Positions 1 through 6,929 are shown, counted from the stretch's first letter. The stretch: DNA of 13,876 nucleotides from Pseudomonadota bacterium (GCA_005772945.1 SXIE01000219.1:1-13876); one strand, 5' to 3'. Notes: generated by a model not told the origin, from the letters alone. Numbers and translations are program-made.

Positions 1-1409
1 GCGCGCGCGAAGGCGTCGAGCTGGGTGCCGGTCGTGCCGCGCGGGAACGACGTACGGCCGAGTCCGAGGTGGCCGCGCAAAACGCGCGTGTAGTGCTCGC
101 GCTCGGTGTCGGTCGGCGTGCCCAGGTGGAGCGTGCGCGTGATGTCGGTCGTGCCGTCGAGGTATTGGGCGCCCGAGTCCAGGAGGAAGAGCGTCGTGTC
201 GCCGATGGCGCGGCTCGTGGCCGGTGACGCCCGGTAATGGACGATGGCGCCGTTCGGGCCGAAGCCCGCGATCGTGTCGAAGGACAGGCCGCGGAAGTGC
301 TCGCCCTCGCGTCGGAAGGCCTCGAGGCGCGCGGCGACACCGAGCTCGTCCAGCGGCGTCCCGTCGGCCTGGGGCGCGCGCCAGCCGGTCTCGAGCCACG
401 CCAAAAAGCGCACGACAGCGACCGCGTCGCGCACGTGCGCGCGGCGCATGCCGTCGGCTTCGACGGCGTTCTTCTTCGCGCGGAGCAGCTGCACCGGGCT
501 GCGCGTCATGTGCGGCCGGGCGCCCGTATGCTCGAGGCGCGTCATGATCCACTGATTCGCGTCACCCTTGTCGACGATGACGCGCTGGTCGCTCAGCGCG
601 TCGAGGCCCTCGCCGAAGGCCTCGTAGGCGGCGACGCGCACGCTCGCCGCGGCGAGGTGGGCGGCCGCCTCCGGCCCGAGCTTGGCGGGGTTGACGTAGA
701 GCGTCGTCGCGCTCGCCTCGATGATCGCCCACGCGACGAAGACCGGGTTGAACGCGACGTCAGCGCCGCGCAGGTTGAAGATCCACGCGATCTCGTCGAG
801 CGTCGTCGCGACCAGCGCGCTGCCGCCGAGCGCCGTGACGCCGCCTCGGATCGCCGCGAGCTTGTCGGCGACGCTCTGCCCCGCGTGCGCCTCGGGCCAC
901 ACCGTGACGGGCGTCGCAGGGAGCGCCGGGCGATCGGTCCACACGCGGTCGACGAGGTTCTCGTCGATGGCGACGACGCGACCGCCGGCGGCCTGAACCG
1001 CGTCGAGCAGCTCGCGCGCTTCGGCCGGGCTGCTGAGGCGCGCGTCGTAGCCGACGGACGTGCCGGCCGGCTGGCGCTCGAGAAAGCGCGCGATGGTCGG
1101 CACGTCGTGCTCGCCGAGGCGCATGAGGGACCACGCGGCGCTATCGAGCTCCGCCTCGGCCTGGAGCCAGTAGCGGCTGTCGGCCCACAGCCAGGCGCCT
1201 CCGCGCCCGACGACGGCGCTGCCCATCGAGCCGGTGAAGCCAGTGAGCCACGCGCGCCGTTGCCACGCGGCGGGCAGATACTCGCTCTGATGCGCGTCGC
1301 TCGAGGGGACGAGGTAGAAGTCCACCCCCGCGGCAATCATTTGTGTGCGTAGCATTTCGAGGCGCTGAGCGGCGCCCATGGCGGCCTGTGGCGTGATGGG
1401 GTGCGACAT
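1..1409 (-). CDS. pepP: Xaa-Pro aminopeptidase (M24B family), 3' end cut by window edge
   Basis: Metallopeptidase predicted to remove the N-terminal residue from peptides with proline at position 2, probably in the cytoplasm since no signal peptide is visible. About 469 residues are in the window. The N-terminal creatinase-like half contains LVPSSDAHQSEYLP and LTGFTGSMGSAVV, typical of the larger, three-domain eukaryote-like aminopeptidase P type. The catalytic pita-bread domain follows, with LLDSGAQYLDGTTDITRT supplying the first two metal ligands, about D411 and D422, at the family's usual 11-residue spacing. The His and two Glu ligands would lie just beyond the left edge, so catalytic completeness cannot be judged. 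Start uncertain: an in-frame ATG at 1421 has an AGG only 3 nt upstream and another lies at 1379; no good ribosome binding site fits any of them. It is the last visible gene of an operon, 34 bp after the AEP-like gene. Family assignment is firm; the symbol is by homology only. Confidence 0.88.
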   Translation of the reverse strand, partial: MSHPITPQAAMGAAQRLEMLRTQMIAAGVDFYLVPSSDAHQSEYLPAAWQRRAWLTGFTGSMGSAVVGRGGAWLWADSRYWLQAEAELDSAAWSLMRLGEHDVPTIARFLERQPAGTSVGYDARLSSPAEARELLDAVQAAGGRVVAIDENLVDRVWTDRPALPATPVTVWPEAHAGQSVADKLAAIRGGVTALGGSALVATTLDEIAWIFNLRGADVAFNPVFVAWAIIEASATTLYVNPAKLGPEAAAHLAAASVRVAAYEAFGEGLDALSDQRVIVDKGDANQWIMTRLEHTGARPHMTRSPVQLLRAKKNAVEADGMRRAHVRDAVAVVRFLAWLETGWRAPQADGTPLDELGVAARLEAFRREGEHFRGLSFDTIAGFGPNGAIVHYRASPATSRAIGDTTLFLLDSGAQYLDGTTDITRTLHLGTPTDTEREHYTRVLRGHLGLGRTSFPRGTTGTQLDAFAR

Positions 1410-1443
1410 GCGCGCGACCATACACCTGCCGTTCGCACCTTTC

Positions 1444-2502
1444 CTATAGGTAATCGGCCAGCACGCGCTCGAGCGTCGCGAGCCGTGCTTCGATCGCCGC
1501 GAGCCGTGCCAGGAGCGCGTCGTCTGCGCCCGCGGGGCTTGCGGGACTTGCGGTGGCAGGCGCGGCCACGGGCGCGCGCGCGGACGGGACTGGAGGCGCG
1601 CCGCCGTCCCAGGGATCGAACGCGCCGCCGTCGGCGTCCGCGGGAGACGGCTCGGTGGCCGCCGCGCCATCCAACCCACCGGCGCTCACGTACGCCTCGC
1701 TCGGATCGTCCCGCATCAGGCACGCGCCGGTCGGCGCGGGGGTCGGGTGCGACGAGGCGGCCGCCAGTCCCTCGCGGATCGGATCGAAGAGCGCCGCATG
1801 CTCCGGCGCGTGGACCCAGGCCGCCCGCGGTTGCGCCGCGTCGCGCACGGCCGGCAGCGCCCACGCACGTGCCAACGCGCGCCCCGTCGGGTCGGCCAAG
1901 CCGCCCGTCAGATCATTCCCGAAGTGCCACACCGCGTCGTAGTCGGCCGGCGCGATCGGCGCCTCGAAGGGAAGCACGAGCCGCAGCTTCGGGGTCGCCT
2001 CGCTGTGCGACCAGGTCGTGTGGCCGATGTGGACGTAGCGCTGGAACGCCTCGCGCGCCCACCGCAGCGCGAGCGCGCCGTCGAAGTCGAAGACGAGCGC
2101 CGAGAGGTGCACGACCGATGCGTCCTCGCGCGTCGCGCCAGCCGCGAACAAGATCGGCGCCCAGAGCCGCAGATCCGTCTTGGCCGCGCGCAAAATCTCG
2201 CGCTCCAGCTTGTCGAGCGCGCGCACGAGCGGCACCTGATCGTCCGCCATGATGCGCTCGAGGCGCTTCCAGACCGGCCCCGTCTGCGCGTCCGCGGCTT
2301 CGTGCAAGCGCTCGAGCTGGCGTGCCTCACGGTGCGCGAGCGTCGGCTTCAACTGAAAGCGGGTCAGCGCCGCCGCGAGCGCGTCGAATGTCAGCGCATC
2401 CTGCGCCGGCACGACATCGAAGACGCGCCCGAACGTCGCGACCGCAAACTCGATCGCGAAGAGCGCGGAGCGCTCGCCCTCGACCAACGTGCGCTCTGGC
2501 AT
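1444..2502 (-). CDS. Stand-alone AEP-like (primase-polymerase fold) protein
   Basis: Unnamed 352-residue protein whose middle resembles the archaeo-eukaryotic primase-polymerase core found in plasmid and phage replication proteins. Visible motifs: VFDFDG with D139 and D141 (like AEP motif I, DxD), HTTWSHSEATPKLRLVLPF around H166 and R174 (like the T-S-H...R-h-VLPL block holding motif II), and D204 in LADPTGRALARAWALP (like the D-pa-R..YLP block with motif III). The likely metal-binding residues therefore appear kept. Residues 1-110 are helical and unrecognised. Residues 250-325 are Ala/Pro/Asp-rich, and 328-352 look like a short coiled coil (LARLAAIEARLATLERVL), perhaps for oligomerisation. 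No helicase or zinc domain is fused and no mobile-element genes are adjacent. The start at 2502 is backed by GGGGAG about 6 nt upstream. It lies 17 bp after the HesB-like gene and is clearly co-transcribed with it. Priming, polymerase or nucleotide-binding activity is inference; a degenerate family member is possible. Confidence 0.6.
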   Translation of the reverse strand: MPERTLVEGERSALFAIEFAVATFGRVFDVVPAQDALTFDALAAALTRFQLKPTLAHREARQLERLHEAADAQTGPVWKRLERIMADDQVPLVRALDKLEREILRAAKTDLRLWAPILFAAGATREDASVVHLSALVFDFDGALALRWAREAFQRYVHIGHTTWSHSEATPKLRLVLPFEAPIAPADYDAVWHFGNDLTGGLADPTGRALARAWALPAVRDAAQPRAAWVHAPEHAALFDPIREGLAAASSHPTPAPTGACLMRDDPSEAYVSAGGLDGAAATEPSPADADGGAFDPWDGGAPPVPSARAPVAAPATASPASPAGADDALLARLAAIEARLATLERVLADYL

Positions 2503-2519
2503 CGCCGGCTCCCCTTGCT

Positions 2520-2813
2520 TCAACGGCCCTGAGTGGTCAATGGCGCGCGAAACGTGAAGCCGCGGTCGCCGTGATCGATGGTCACGCCGCGCAGGCGGTC
2601 GACGACCTCCTGTTTCAGATGAAACACGAATCCGCCGGTCCGGAAGACGACGTCGTCGTCTCTGGGGTACTCCTCGAACGAGAGATCGAGCGCCTTGCCG
2701 TCCTGGCCGGCGAGCTTGATGCGGATCGCAAAGCCGGCGAGCTCGTTCGCGGTGGTGGCCCGCGCGAGCGCATTTTTGGCGGCTTCCGTGAGCGTAATCG
2801 GTGAGATCGACAT
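2520..2813 (-). CDS. HesB/IscA-like (A-type fold) protein lacking all cysteines
   Basis: This 97-residue protein follows the A-type Fe-S carrier pattern. The N-terminus ITLTEAAKNALARA matches the family opening ITLTDAAxxxI. Then come an AIRIKLAG strand, a DLSFEEYPRDDDVVF segment like the family's EFxDEPxxxDxVF, and GVTIDHGDRGFTFRAP like the G-T-x-I-D-Y...GFKFxNP ending. Family members bind iron or Fe-S through one Cys after the first strand and a C-terminal CGC. Here there is no cysteine at all, and the protein stops where the CGC tail would begin. A normal Fe-S carrier role is therefore unlikely; a structural, adaptor or regulatory role is inference. It is the first gene of the operon. ATG 2813 is the natural start from homology, yet no Shine-Dalgarno precedes it; a possible promoter ends exactly where a leaderless message would start. 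Fold assignment is moderately sure. Confidence 0.68.
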   Translation of the reverse strand: MSISPITLTEAAKNALARATTANELAGFAIRIKLAGQDGKALDLSFEEYPRDDDVVFRTGGFVFHLKQEVVDRLRGVTIDHGDRGFTFRAPLTTQGR

Positions 2814-2819
2814 GGGCGC

Positions 2820-2848
2820 ATGATAGTCGGAAACGACCGGCGTGACGA
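2820..2848 (-). promoter_or_regulatory. Possible sigma70-like promoter giving a leaderless HesB-like transcript
   Basis: Read on the minus strand, TCGTCA (2848-2843, 4 of 6 matches to TTGACA) is followed by a 17-base spacer and TATCAT (2825-2820, 5 of 6 matches to TATAAT). Six bases separate the -10 box from the ATG at 2813, so transcription would begin at or next to the start codon. This agrees with the absence of a ribosome binding site for that gene. The 50-bp spacer also lies upstream of prmA on the other strand. It is a consensus match only. Confidence 0.35.
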
Positions 2849-2863
2849 CGCGGAGGAAGCACG

Positions 2864-3712
2864 ATGGCGGTTTGGCAGCTCGGATTGGAAGGGGTCGACG
2901 ACGCGTGGGATGCGCTCGCGGGGCTGTTCGAGGCGCGCGGGGCGACGCTCGATGCCGAGCCCGGTCGCGCCGGGACGCGGCAGGTCGTGTCGTTCGCGAG
3001 CCTCGATCGGATGATCATGGACGCGGTCGGTGCGTGGCTCGACGGGTTCCATTTGGACGGCGTCGCACTCAGCACGCGGCTCGGGAATGGCGGCCCGTGG
3101 CAGGAGGGGTGGCGCGCGATTTTTTCCGCGACGCAGGTCTCGGAGCGGCTCTGGGTGCGGCCCGCATGGGAGTCGGCGCTGGCGGGTCGGACCGACATCG
3201 TCATCGATCCGACGCGTGCCTTCGGGGCCGGGTTCCATCCAACCACGGCCGCGTGCCTGAGGCTGACGGACACCTTCCTTGCGACGGCGCCACCGGGGGC
3301 CGAGGTGCTCGACGTCGGCACCGGCACCGGGATCCTCGCCATCGCGGCCGCGCATCTCGGCGCGCGCGTGGTTGGCATCGAGATCGACGGCGCCGCCTGC
3401 GTCGATGCCGCGTCGAATGCGGCCCTCAACGGGGTGGCCGACCGCATCCGGATTGAGCACGGCGTCTTGCGGAGCGCCGCCGAGGGGGACACGCGCACGT
3501 ACGATCTCGTCTTGGCGAACGTGCTGGCGACGGTGCTCATCAAGCTCGCGCCGACGCTCCTCGCGTCCGCCCGGCGCGCGATCGTGCTTTCCGGGATCCA
3601 GGCGTCTCAGGAGGCCGCGGTGCTCGGCGCATACGGGGTCGGGCCGGGCGCGATCGCGGCCCGGGATCGCATCGAAGATCGCGGCTGGGTCACGCTGCTG
3701 CTCGCGCGCTGA
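2864..3712 (+). CDS. prmA: Ribosomal protein L11 methyltransferase
   Basis: SAM-dependent methyltransferase that trimethylates lysines and the N-terminus of ribosomal protein L11 in the cytoplasm. The 282-residue length is normal for PrmA. Residues 1-95 form the divergent substrate-recognition region. The class I methyltransferase domain begins with the PrmA signature DPTRAFGAGFHPTT (115-128), followed by SAM-binding VLDVGTGTG (148-156), the acidic residue of GIEID (171-175) at the ribose position, and DLVLANVLA (214-222), the family's N-I/V-L-A motif. SGI at 243-245 is also typical. The ATG at 2864 has a strong GGAGGA at 2852-2857, 6 nt upstream. It is transcribed away from the HesB-like operon across a 50-bp spacer, and the lipoprotein gene follows after 79 bp. 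The signature has GAGFHPTT rather than the common GTGxHPTT, a mild variation. Assignment is firm. Confidence 0.92.
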   Translation: MAVWQLGLEGVDDAWDALAGLFEARGATLDAEPGRAGTRQVVSFASLDRMIMDAVGAWLDGFHLDGVALSTRLGNGGPWQEGWRAIFSATQVSERLWVRPAWESALAGRTDIVIDPTRAFGAGFHPTTAACLRLTDTFLATAPPGAEVLDVGTGTGILAIAAAHLGARVVGIEIDGAACVDAASNAALNGVADRIRIEHGVLRSAAEGDTRTYDLVLANVLATVLIKLAPTLLASARRAIVLSGIQASQEAAVLGAYGVGPGAIAARDRIEDRGWVTLLLAR

Positions 3713-3751
3713 CGCCGAGCCTGCCGAGGCGGGGCGCGGATCGGGTGCCCT

Positions 3752-3780
3752 GAGCTTGCGGCGAGGCGAGCGCCGCGCTC
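3752..3780 (+). other. Stem-loop between prmA and the lipoprotein gene
   Basis: GCGGCG (3758-3763) pairs with CGCCGC (3771-3776) around a 7-base loop. The flanking GAGC (3752-3755) and GCTC (3777-3780) extend the stem past a 2-base TT bulge. No T-run follows, so it is not a classical intrinsic terminator. It ends 11 bases before the GTG start at 3792, in the zone where a ribosome binding site would lie, so it could attenuate prmA read-through or limit translation of the lipoprotein. In DNA this GC-rich it may also be chance. Confidence 0.3.
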
Positions 3781-3791
3781 ATAGTGCGATC

Positions 3792-4511
3792 GTGAGGCCC
3801 CGTCTTCTCGCGTTTGGGTGCGTCGTGACCGCAGCGTTCGCGGGGCTCGGGGCTTGTGCGTCGACCGCACCCCGTCCGCGCCCCGAGCCGGTGAGCCGCG
3901 AGCCGATGTCGCCGGCCCCTCCGCCGTCGCGGCGCGGGGCGCTGGCCGAAGCGGGCGTGCCGCTGCCGGCCGCGCCAGGCGCGTACACACACGAGGCGTC
4001 CGGCATGCAGTTCCCGGCCGAGCTCGCCGGGTTCGAGCGCGACCGCGTCGATCATTTCGATGCCAGCGGGGACGACGTCACGGTCGCGTACCACCGTGTC
4101 AGCGCCGACGTCGCGCTGCAGGCCGCCGTGTACGTCTATCCGATCGCCCGCTTCGAAGGCGGCCTCGAGCGCCACTACGAGGAATCCAAGGCGGCCGTCC
4201 TCGACGTGCCCGCGGGCGGCGAGCTCATCGCCGAAGGCACCATGCGCTTCGAGCAGAACGGCGTCCCGCACCCGGGTTTGCGCGCGCATTTCCTCCTGCG
4301 CGATCCCGCGGGGGCGCTCCCGGTGCGGATCTCGCACCTGTTCCTCTTTCAGCACGGGCGCTGGTTCATCAAGTACCGCGCGATGTTCGTCGCGTTCCAG
4401 CACGAGGCGTCGGATCGGGCGCTCGCCGAGTTCATGCGCGCGCTCGTGTGGCCCGACGGGGGCCCGACCCTCGTCGCTCAGGCCGCGCAGGCCGCTGCGC
4501 GAATGAAATAG
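3792..4511 (+). CDS. Predicted lipoprotein of unknown function
   Basis: I do not recognise this 239-residue protein beyond its export signal. A basic start (VRPRLL) and hydrophobic stretch end in the lipobox LGAC with C22 as the lipidated residue. A Pro/Arg-rich linker (about 24-60) follows. The domain from about 64 to 225 alternates predicted strands (for example VALQAAVYVYPIARF and ISHLFLFQHGRWFIKYRAMF) and helices, and could be a small PsbP/DUF1795-like alpha-beta fold; this is only an impression. GTG 3792 is chosen because it directly precedes the signal peptide; no in-frame ATG fits and no clear Shine-Dalgarno is present, so expression may be low or coupled to prmA. Its last 34 bp overlap the 3' end of the convergent NUDIX gene. 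Confidence 0.75.
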   Translation: MRPRLLAFGCVVTAAFAGLGACASTAPRPRPEPVSREPMSPAPPPSRRGALAEAGVPLPAAPGAYTHEASGMQFPAELAGFERDRVDHFDASGDDVTVAYHRVSADVALQAAVYVYPIARFEGGLERHYEESKAAVLDVPAGGELIAEGTMRFEQNGVPHPGLRAHFLLRDPAGALPVRISHLFLFQHGRWFIKYRAMFVAFQHEASDRALAEFMRALVWPDGGPTLVAQAAQAAARMK

Positions 4512-5032
4512 AGCGCCGCGAAGACCTTCGGATCCACGAGCGCACCCGCCTGCTGACGCTCCGTCAGCCACTTCGGAACGTCCGCCACCGGCACCTGGTG
4601 CACGACGATCGACTCGAACGCGTCGCCGCCGCCGGGCCCGATCGACGCCAGATCGTGCGCGCGAAAGAACGTGACGGTCTCGTCGGTCAGCCCGGCCGAG
4701 ACGGGGCCCTCCGCGAGCTGCTCCATGCGCGCGGCCCGCCATCCGGTCTCTTCCTCGAGCTCGCGGATCGCCGCGTGACTCAGCGGCTCGTCCGCCTTGT
4801 CGGCATGATCGCCCGCCAGCCCGGCCGGCAGCTCGATGACGCGGCGACCCACCGGCGGCCGGAATTGCTCGACGAAGAGCATGTCGCCATTCGGCGTGAC
4901 GGCCACGATGATGACGACGCCCGAGGCGTTCTTGCGCGTGACGAACTCCCAGTGCCCATGCGCGAGCGCCCGCAGGTACTTGCCCTCGAATAGGACCGTC
5001 GGGTCCCCGAGGTGCGGCTGGTCGGCGCTCAC
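4478..5032 (-). CDS. NUDIX hydrolase, ADP-ribose pyrophosphatase-like
   Basis: This 184-residue enzyme should hydrolyse a nucleoside diphosphate linked to another group, most likely ADP-ribose or a nucleotide sugar, in the cytoplasm. Before the box it carries VVIIVAVTPNGDMLFVEQFRPPVGRRVIELPAGL, split here as the strand VVIIVAV and the RPPVGRRVIELPAGL block, the latter characteristic of ADP-ribose pyrophosphatases. The catalytic end of the box is E82-x7-R90-E-L-x-E94-E95-T-G-W98. The first half is stretched: the usual Gly six residues before E82 is replaced, with G74 eight residues away, suggesting a two-residue longer loop. The GTG at 5032 overlaps the stop of the beta-helix gene as GTGA, with GAGGGG about 5 nt upstream, so translation is probably coupled. 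The 3' end overlaps the convergent lipoprotein gene by 34 bp. Family is firm; substrate is inference. Confidence 0.88.
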   Translation of the reverse strand: MSADQPHLGDPTVLFEGKYLRALAHGHWEFVTRKNASGVVIIVAVTPNGDMLFVEQFRPPVGRRVIELPAGLAGDHADKADEPLSHAAIRELEEETGWRAARMEQLAEGPVSAGLTDETVTFFRAHDLASIGPGGGDAFESIVVHQVPVADVPKWLTERQQAGALVDPKVFAALYFIRAAACAA

Positions 5033-6843
5033 TGGCACCCCTCGGGCTTCTTTTCGGTGAGCGGCGTTCCCTCGCTGGCCACGAGATCGGTCGCCGTGAG
5101 CTTGGCCTTGCAACCCGACGTCACGATCGCGCCCTTGCACTTGGCGCACGTGACATGGTCGGCCACGAGGTCGGCCGGGTCGTCCACCCGGATTGCCGCG
5201 GGCTCGTCGCCGTTGCGAAGGTCGACGAAGTGCGCCTCGTTGCCGCGCGCGTTCGTGTAGAAGATGACGCCTTCCCAGGTCCCCGGCTCGTCGCGCGATC
5301 CCTTCAAAATGATGTGTTTTTCGGCGGTCCCGGCGAATTTGATGGTCGCGGCGTCGACGTAACCGGCCGCGAGAGAGACGCCTTCGCGGAAGGTCAGCGC
5401 GAGCCCGGCCGCGAGCGTCAGCGTCGCGTTGGTGGACACGGTGACGTTGCCCACGACCTCGATCGGGGCGGTCTGCGGTTGCCACGTCGCGCTCGCGGTG
5501 ACGTCGCCGCCGGCGAGCTCGATCTTGGCCTCGGGCGCGTAGGTGTTGTCCGCCGCGAGCGCGCCGAAGGACTTGGGTGTGAGCTTCAGCGCGCAGGGCG
5601 AGGCGTCGAAGCTCGATGCGCCGATCGCCTTCACGCGCGCGTCATTGTGGGTCGAGAGGCCGCACGTGTTCTTGCGGAACGTCGCGTTCCGGAGGGTCAG
5701 CGCGCCCTCGGCGCCGACCTCGAGCGCCGCGCCATCGCGGCCTCCGCCCTTCTCGAAGACGACCCCGTCGAGCTCGGCCGTCCCCATGTTGTACAGCTTG
5801 AAGGCGTCCCAGTTGCCCGCTTCGTCGCCGCCATTCGCGGTGAAGACGACCGGTTTCTCGCGCGAGGCGGCGACCTTCACGACGCCGCGCTGCACGTAGC
5901 CGACGCCGAGCGCGACGTCCCGCTCGAAGCGCAGCACCGCGCCGGGCTCGATGGTCAAGGTCGCCGAGCCACCCTCGTTGCCCTCGACCGTCACGTTTCC
6001 AAGGACCACGTACGGCATCCCGAGGTCGTGCCACGTGACGTCCCGATGGACGGTGCCGCCCTCGACGAAGGCGAGCGCCTTCTCGGCTTGCAGTACCTTG
6101 TTCGAGGCCGCGATCCCTGCGACCGATTCGGGGCCGACACGCAGCGCCGCGCTGCCGCCGATCTGATCGAAGGTCGACTCGAGGACGGCGACCTTCGCGG
6201 TCGGCGCGACGCGCACGCCGAAGCCCTTGGTCGATCGGATCGCCACCCGGACGAGCGTGACATCCTCGACATCGCGCGCGTCGATCGCGGCGCCGTCGTC
6301 CGTGCCGGCGTACTCGATGACGAGATCGGTCATGCCGGTGCGATCGGCGTGGTCGTGGAGGACCAGGCCCGCCCAAGCGCCCGGGACCTTGTCGCCCGCG
6401 CTCGTGAGCGTCACCGGCTTGCCCGGGCCGCCGAGCGCGATGAGCTTCGCCGGCTTGTCGTAGCCGATCGCAAAGCTGGCGCCGTGATCGAAGGCGAGCG
6501 TGACGCCGGCCTGCAGCGTCAGGGTCGCGCCCTCGACCGCGAGGTTCCCTTCGACGTGGATCGTGCCGCACTCGGAGGCGATCGTGAGATCGGTCGTCAC
6601 GGCCCCACCCAGAGTCTTGGGGCAGGCCTGGGCAGCGGCGTCTTGGACCGCCGCGGCCGCGTCGTCGGCCGGACCCGCGGTCACCTGGCCGAGATCGTCG
6701 GCGGATTGGGCCGTGGCGGGCGTGCCGCCGGTCGGGTGGGCGGGGGCGGCGTCCGGTGTGCCGGCCTTCTTGCTGCAACCGGCGCCGGTCGCCATGGACG
6801 CGGTCGCCGCGAGGAGGAGTGTCGTCCAGCTGGTGTGTGTCAT
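5029..6843 (-). CDS. Lipoprotein with right-handed beta-helix built of three long repeats
   Basis: A 604-residue exported protein without a recognised enzymatic role. The N-terminus has a hydrophobic stretch ending GAGC with C23 as likely lipidation site; the -3 position is Gly instead of Leu/Val/Ile, a relaxed lipobox. Residues 27-75 are an Ala/Asp/Pro/Thr-rich linker. The rest repeats one module three times: a GN strand (G99, G282, G465, exactly 183 residues apart), then A-T-L-T-L-x-A-G-V, a G-Y pair (127, 315, 494), a K/A-x-I strand, EKPV/I and G-x-W (155, 343, 521). Such modules occur in pectin-lyase-like parallel beta-helices of surface proteins. A C-terminal cluster CAKC (566-569) and C578 might form disulfides. 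GAGG lies about 6 nt before ATG 6843. It is coupled to the NUDIX gene and divergent from the metallophosphoesterase. Polysaccharide binding or envelope scaffold is inference only. Confidence 0.78.
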   Translation of the reverse strand: MTHTSWTTLLLAATASMATGAGCSKKAGTPDAAPAHPTGGTPATAQSADDLGQVTAGPADDAAAAVQDAAAQACPKTLGGAVTTDLTIASECGTIHVEGNLAVEGATLTLQAGVTLAFDHGASFAIGYDKPAKLIALGGPGKPVTLTSAGDKVPGAWAGLVLHDHADRTGMTDLVIEYAGTDDGAAIDARDVEDVTLVRVAIRSTKGFGVRVAPTAKVAVLESTFDQIGGSAALRVGPESVAGIAASNKVLQAEKALAFVEGGTVHRDVTWHDLGMPYVVLGNVTVEGNEGGSATLTIEPGAVLRFERDVALGVGYVQRGVVKVAASREKPVVFTANGGDEAGNWDAFKLYNMGTAELDGVVFEKGGGRDGAALEVGAEGALTLRNATFRKNTCGLSTHNDARVKAIGASSFDASPCALKLTPKSFGALAADNTYAPEAKIELAGGDVTASATWQPQTAPIEVVGNVTVSTNATLTLAAGLALTFREGVSLAAGYVDAATIKFAGTAEKHIILKGSRDEPGTWEGVIFYTNARGNEAHFVDLRNGDEPAAIRVDDPADLVADHVTCAKCKGAIVTSGCKAKLTATDLVASEGTPLTEKKPEGCQ

Positions 6844-6886
6844 GGTGCGCCTCGTACCACAGGTCTCCGCGCCCGCGTAGCACCTC

Positions 6887-6892
6887 TTTAAT
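6887..6892 (+). promoter_or_regulatory. Possible -10 box upstream of the metallophosphoesterase
   Basis: TTTAAT (5 of 6 matches to TATAAT) is the only AT-rich patch in the 86-bp divergent spacer 6844-6929. It would place a transcription start near 6899, about 30 bases before the ATG at 6930. No convincing -35 hexamer sits 16-18 bases upstream, so an activator or an alternative sigma factor would be needed. No comparable box was found for the beta-helix gene on the other strand. Confidence 0.28.
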
Positions 6893-6929
6893 GGACGTGT
6901 CGCGTCGAGCGCGGCCATGATGCGCGACC

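Noticed and set aside
237..1352. Long plus-strand open frame opposite the aminopeptidase
   Set aside because: Its Arg/Ala/Asp-rich translation has no recognisable motif, and the minus strand clearly encodes the M24B peptidase. It is a shadow frame caused by high GC.
1444..2813. Integrated plasmid or prophage around the AEP-like gene
   Set aside because: No integrase, capsid, partition or recombination gene and no att-like repeats are visible, and base composition matches the neighbouring housekeeping genes.
2503..3543. Upstream extension of the AEP-like reading frame to 3543
   Set aside because: The extension runs antisense through prmA and the HesB-like gene, has Ser/Arg/Pro-rich shadow composition, and the true start at 2502 has a good ribosome binding site.
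5155..6891. 578-codon plus-strand frame opposite the beta-helix gene
   Set aside because: Composition is Arg/Asp/Glu-rich without domain signal, while the minus strand encodes a signal peptide and regular repeats.
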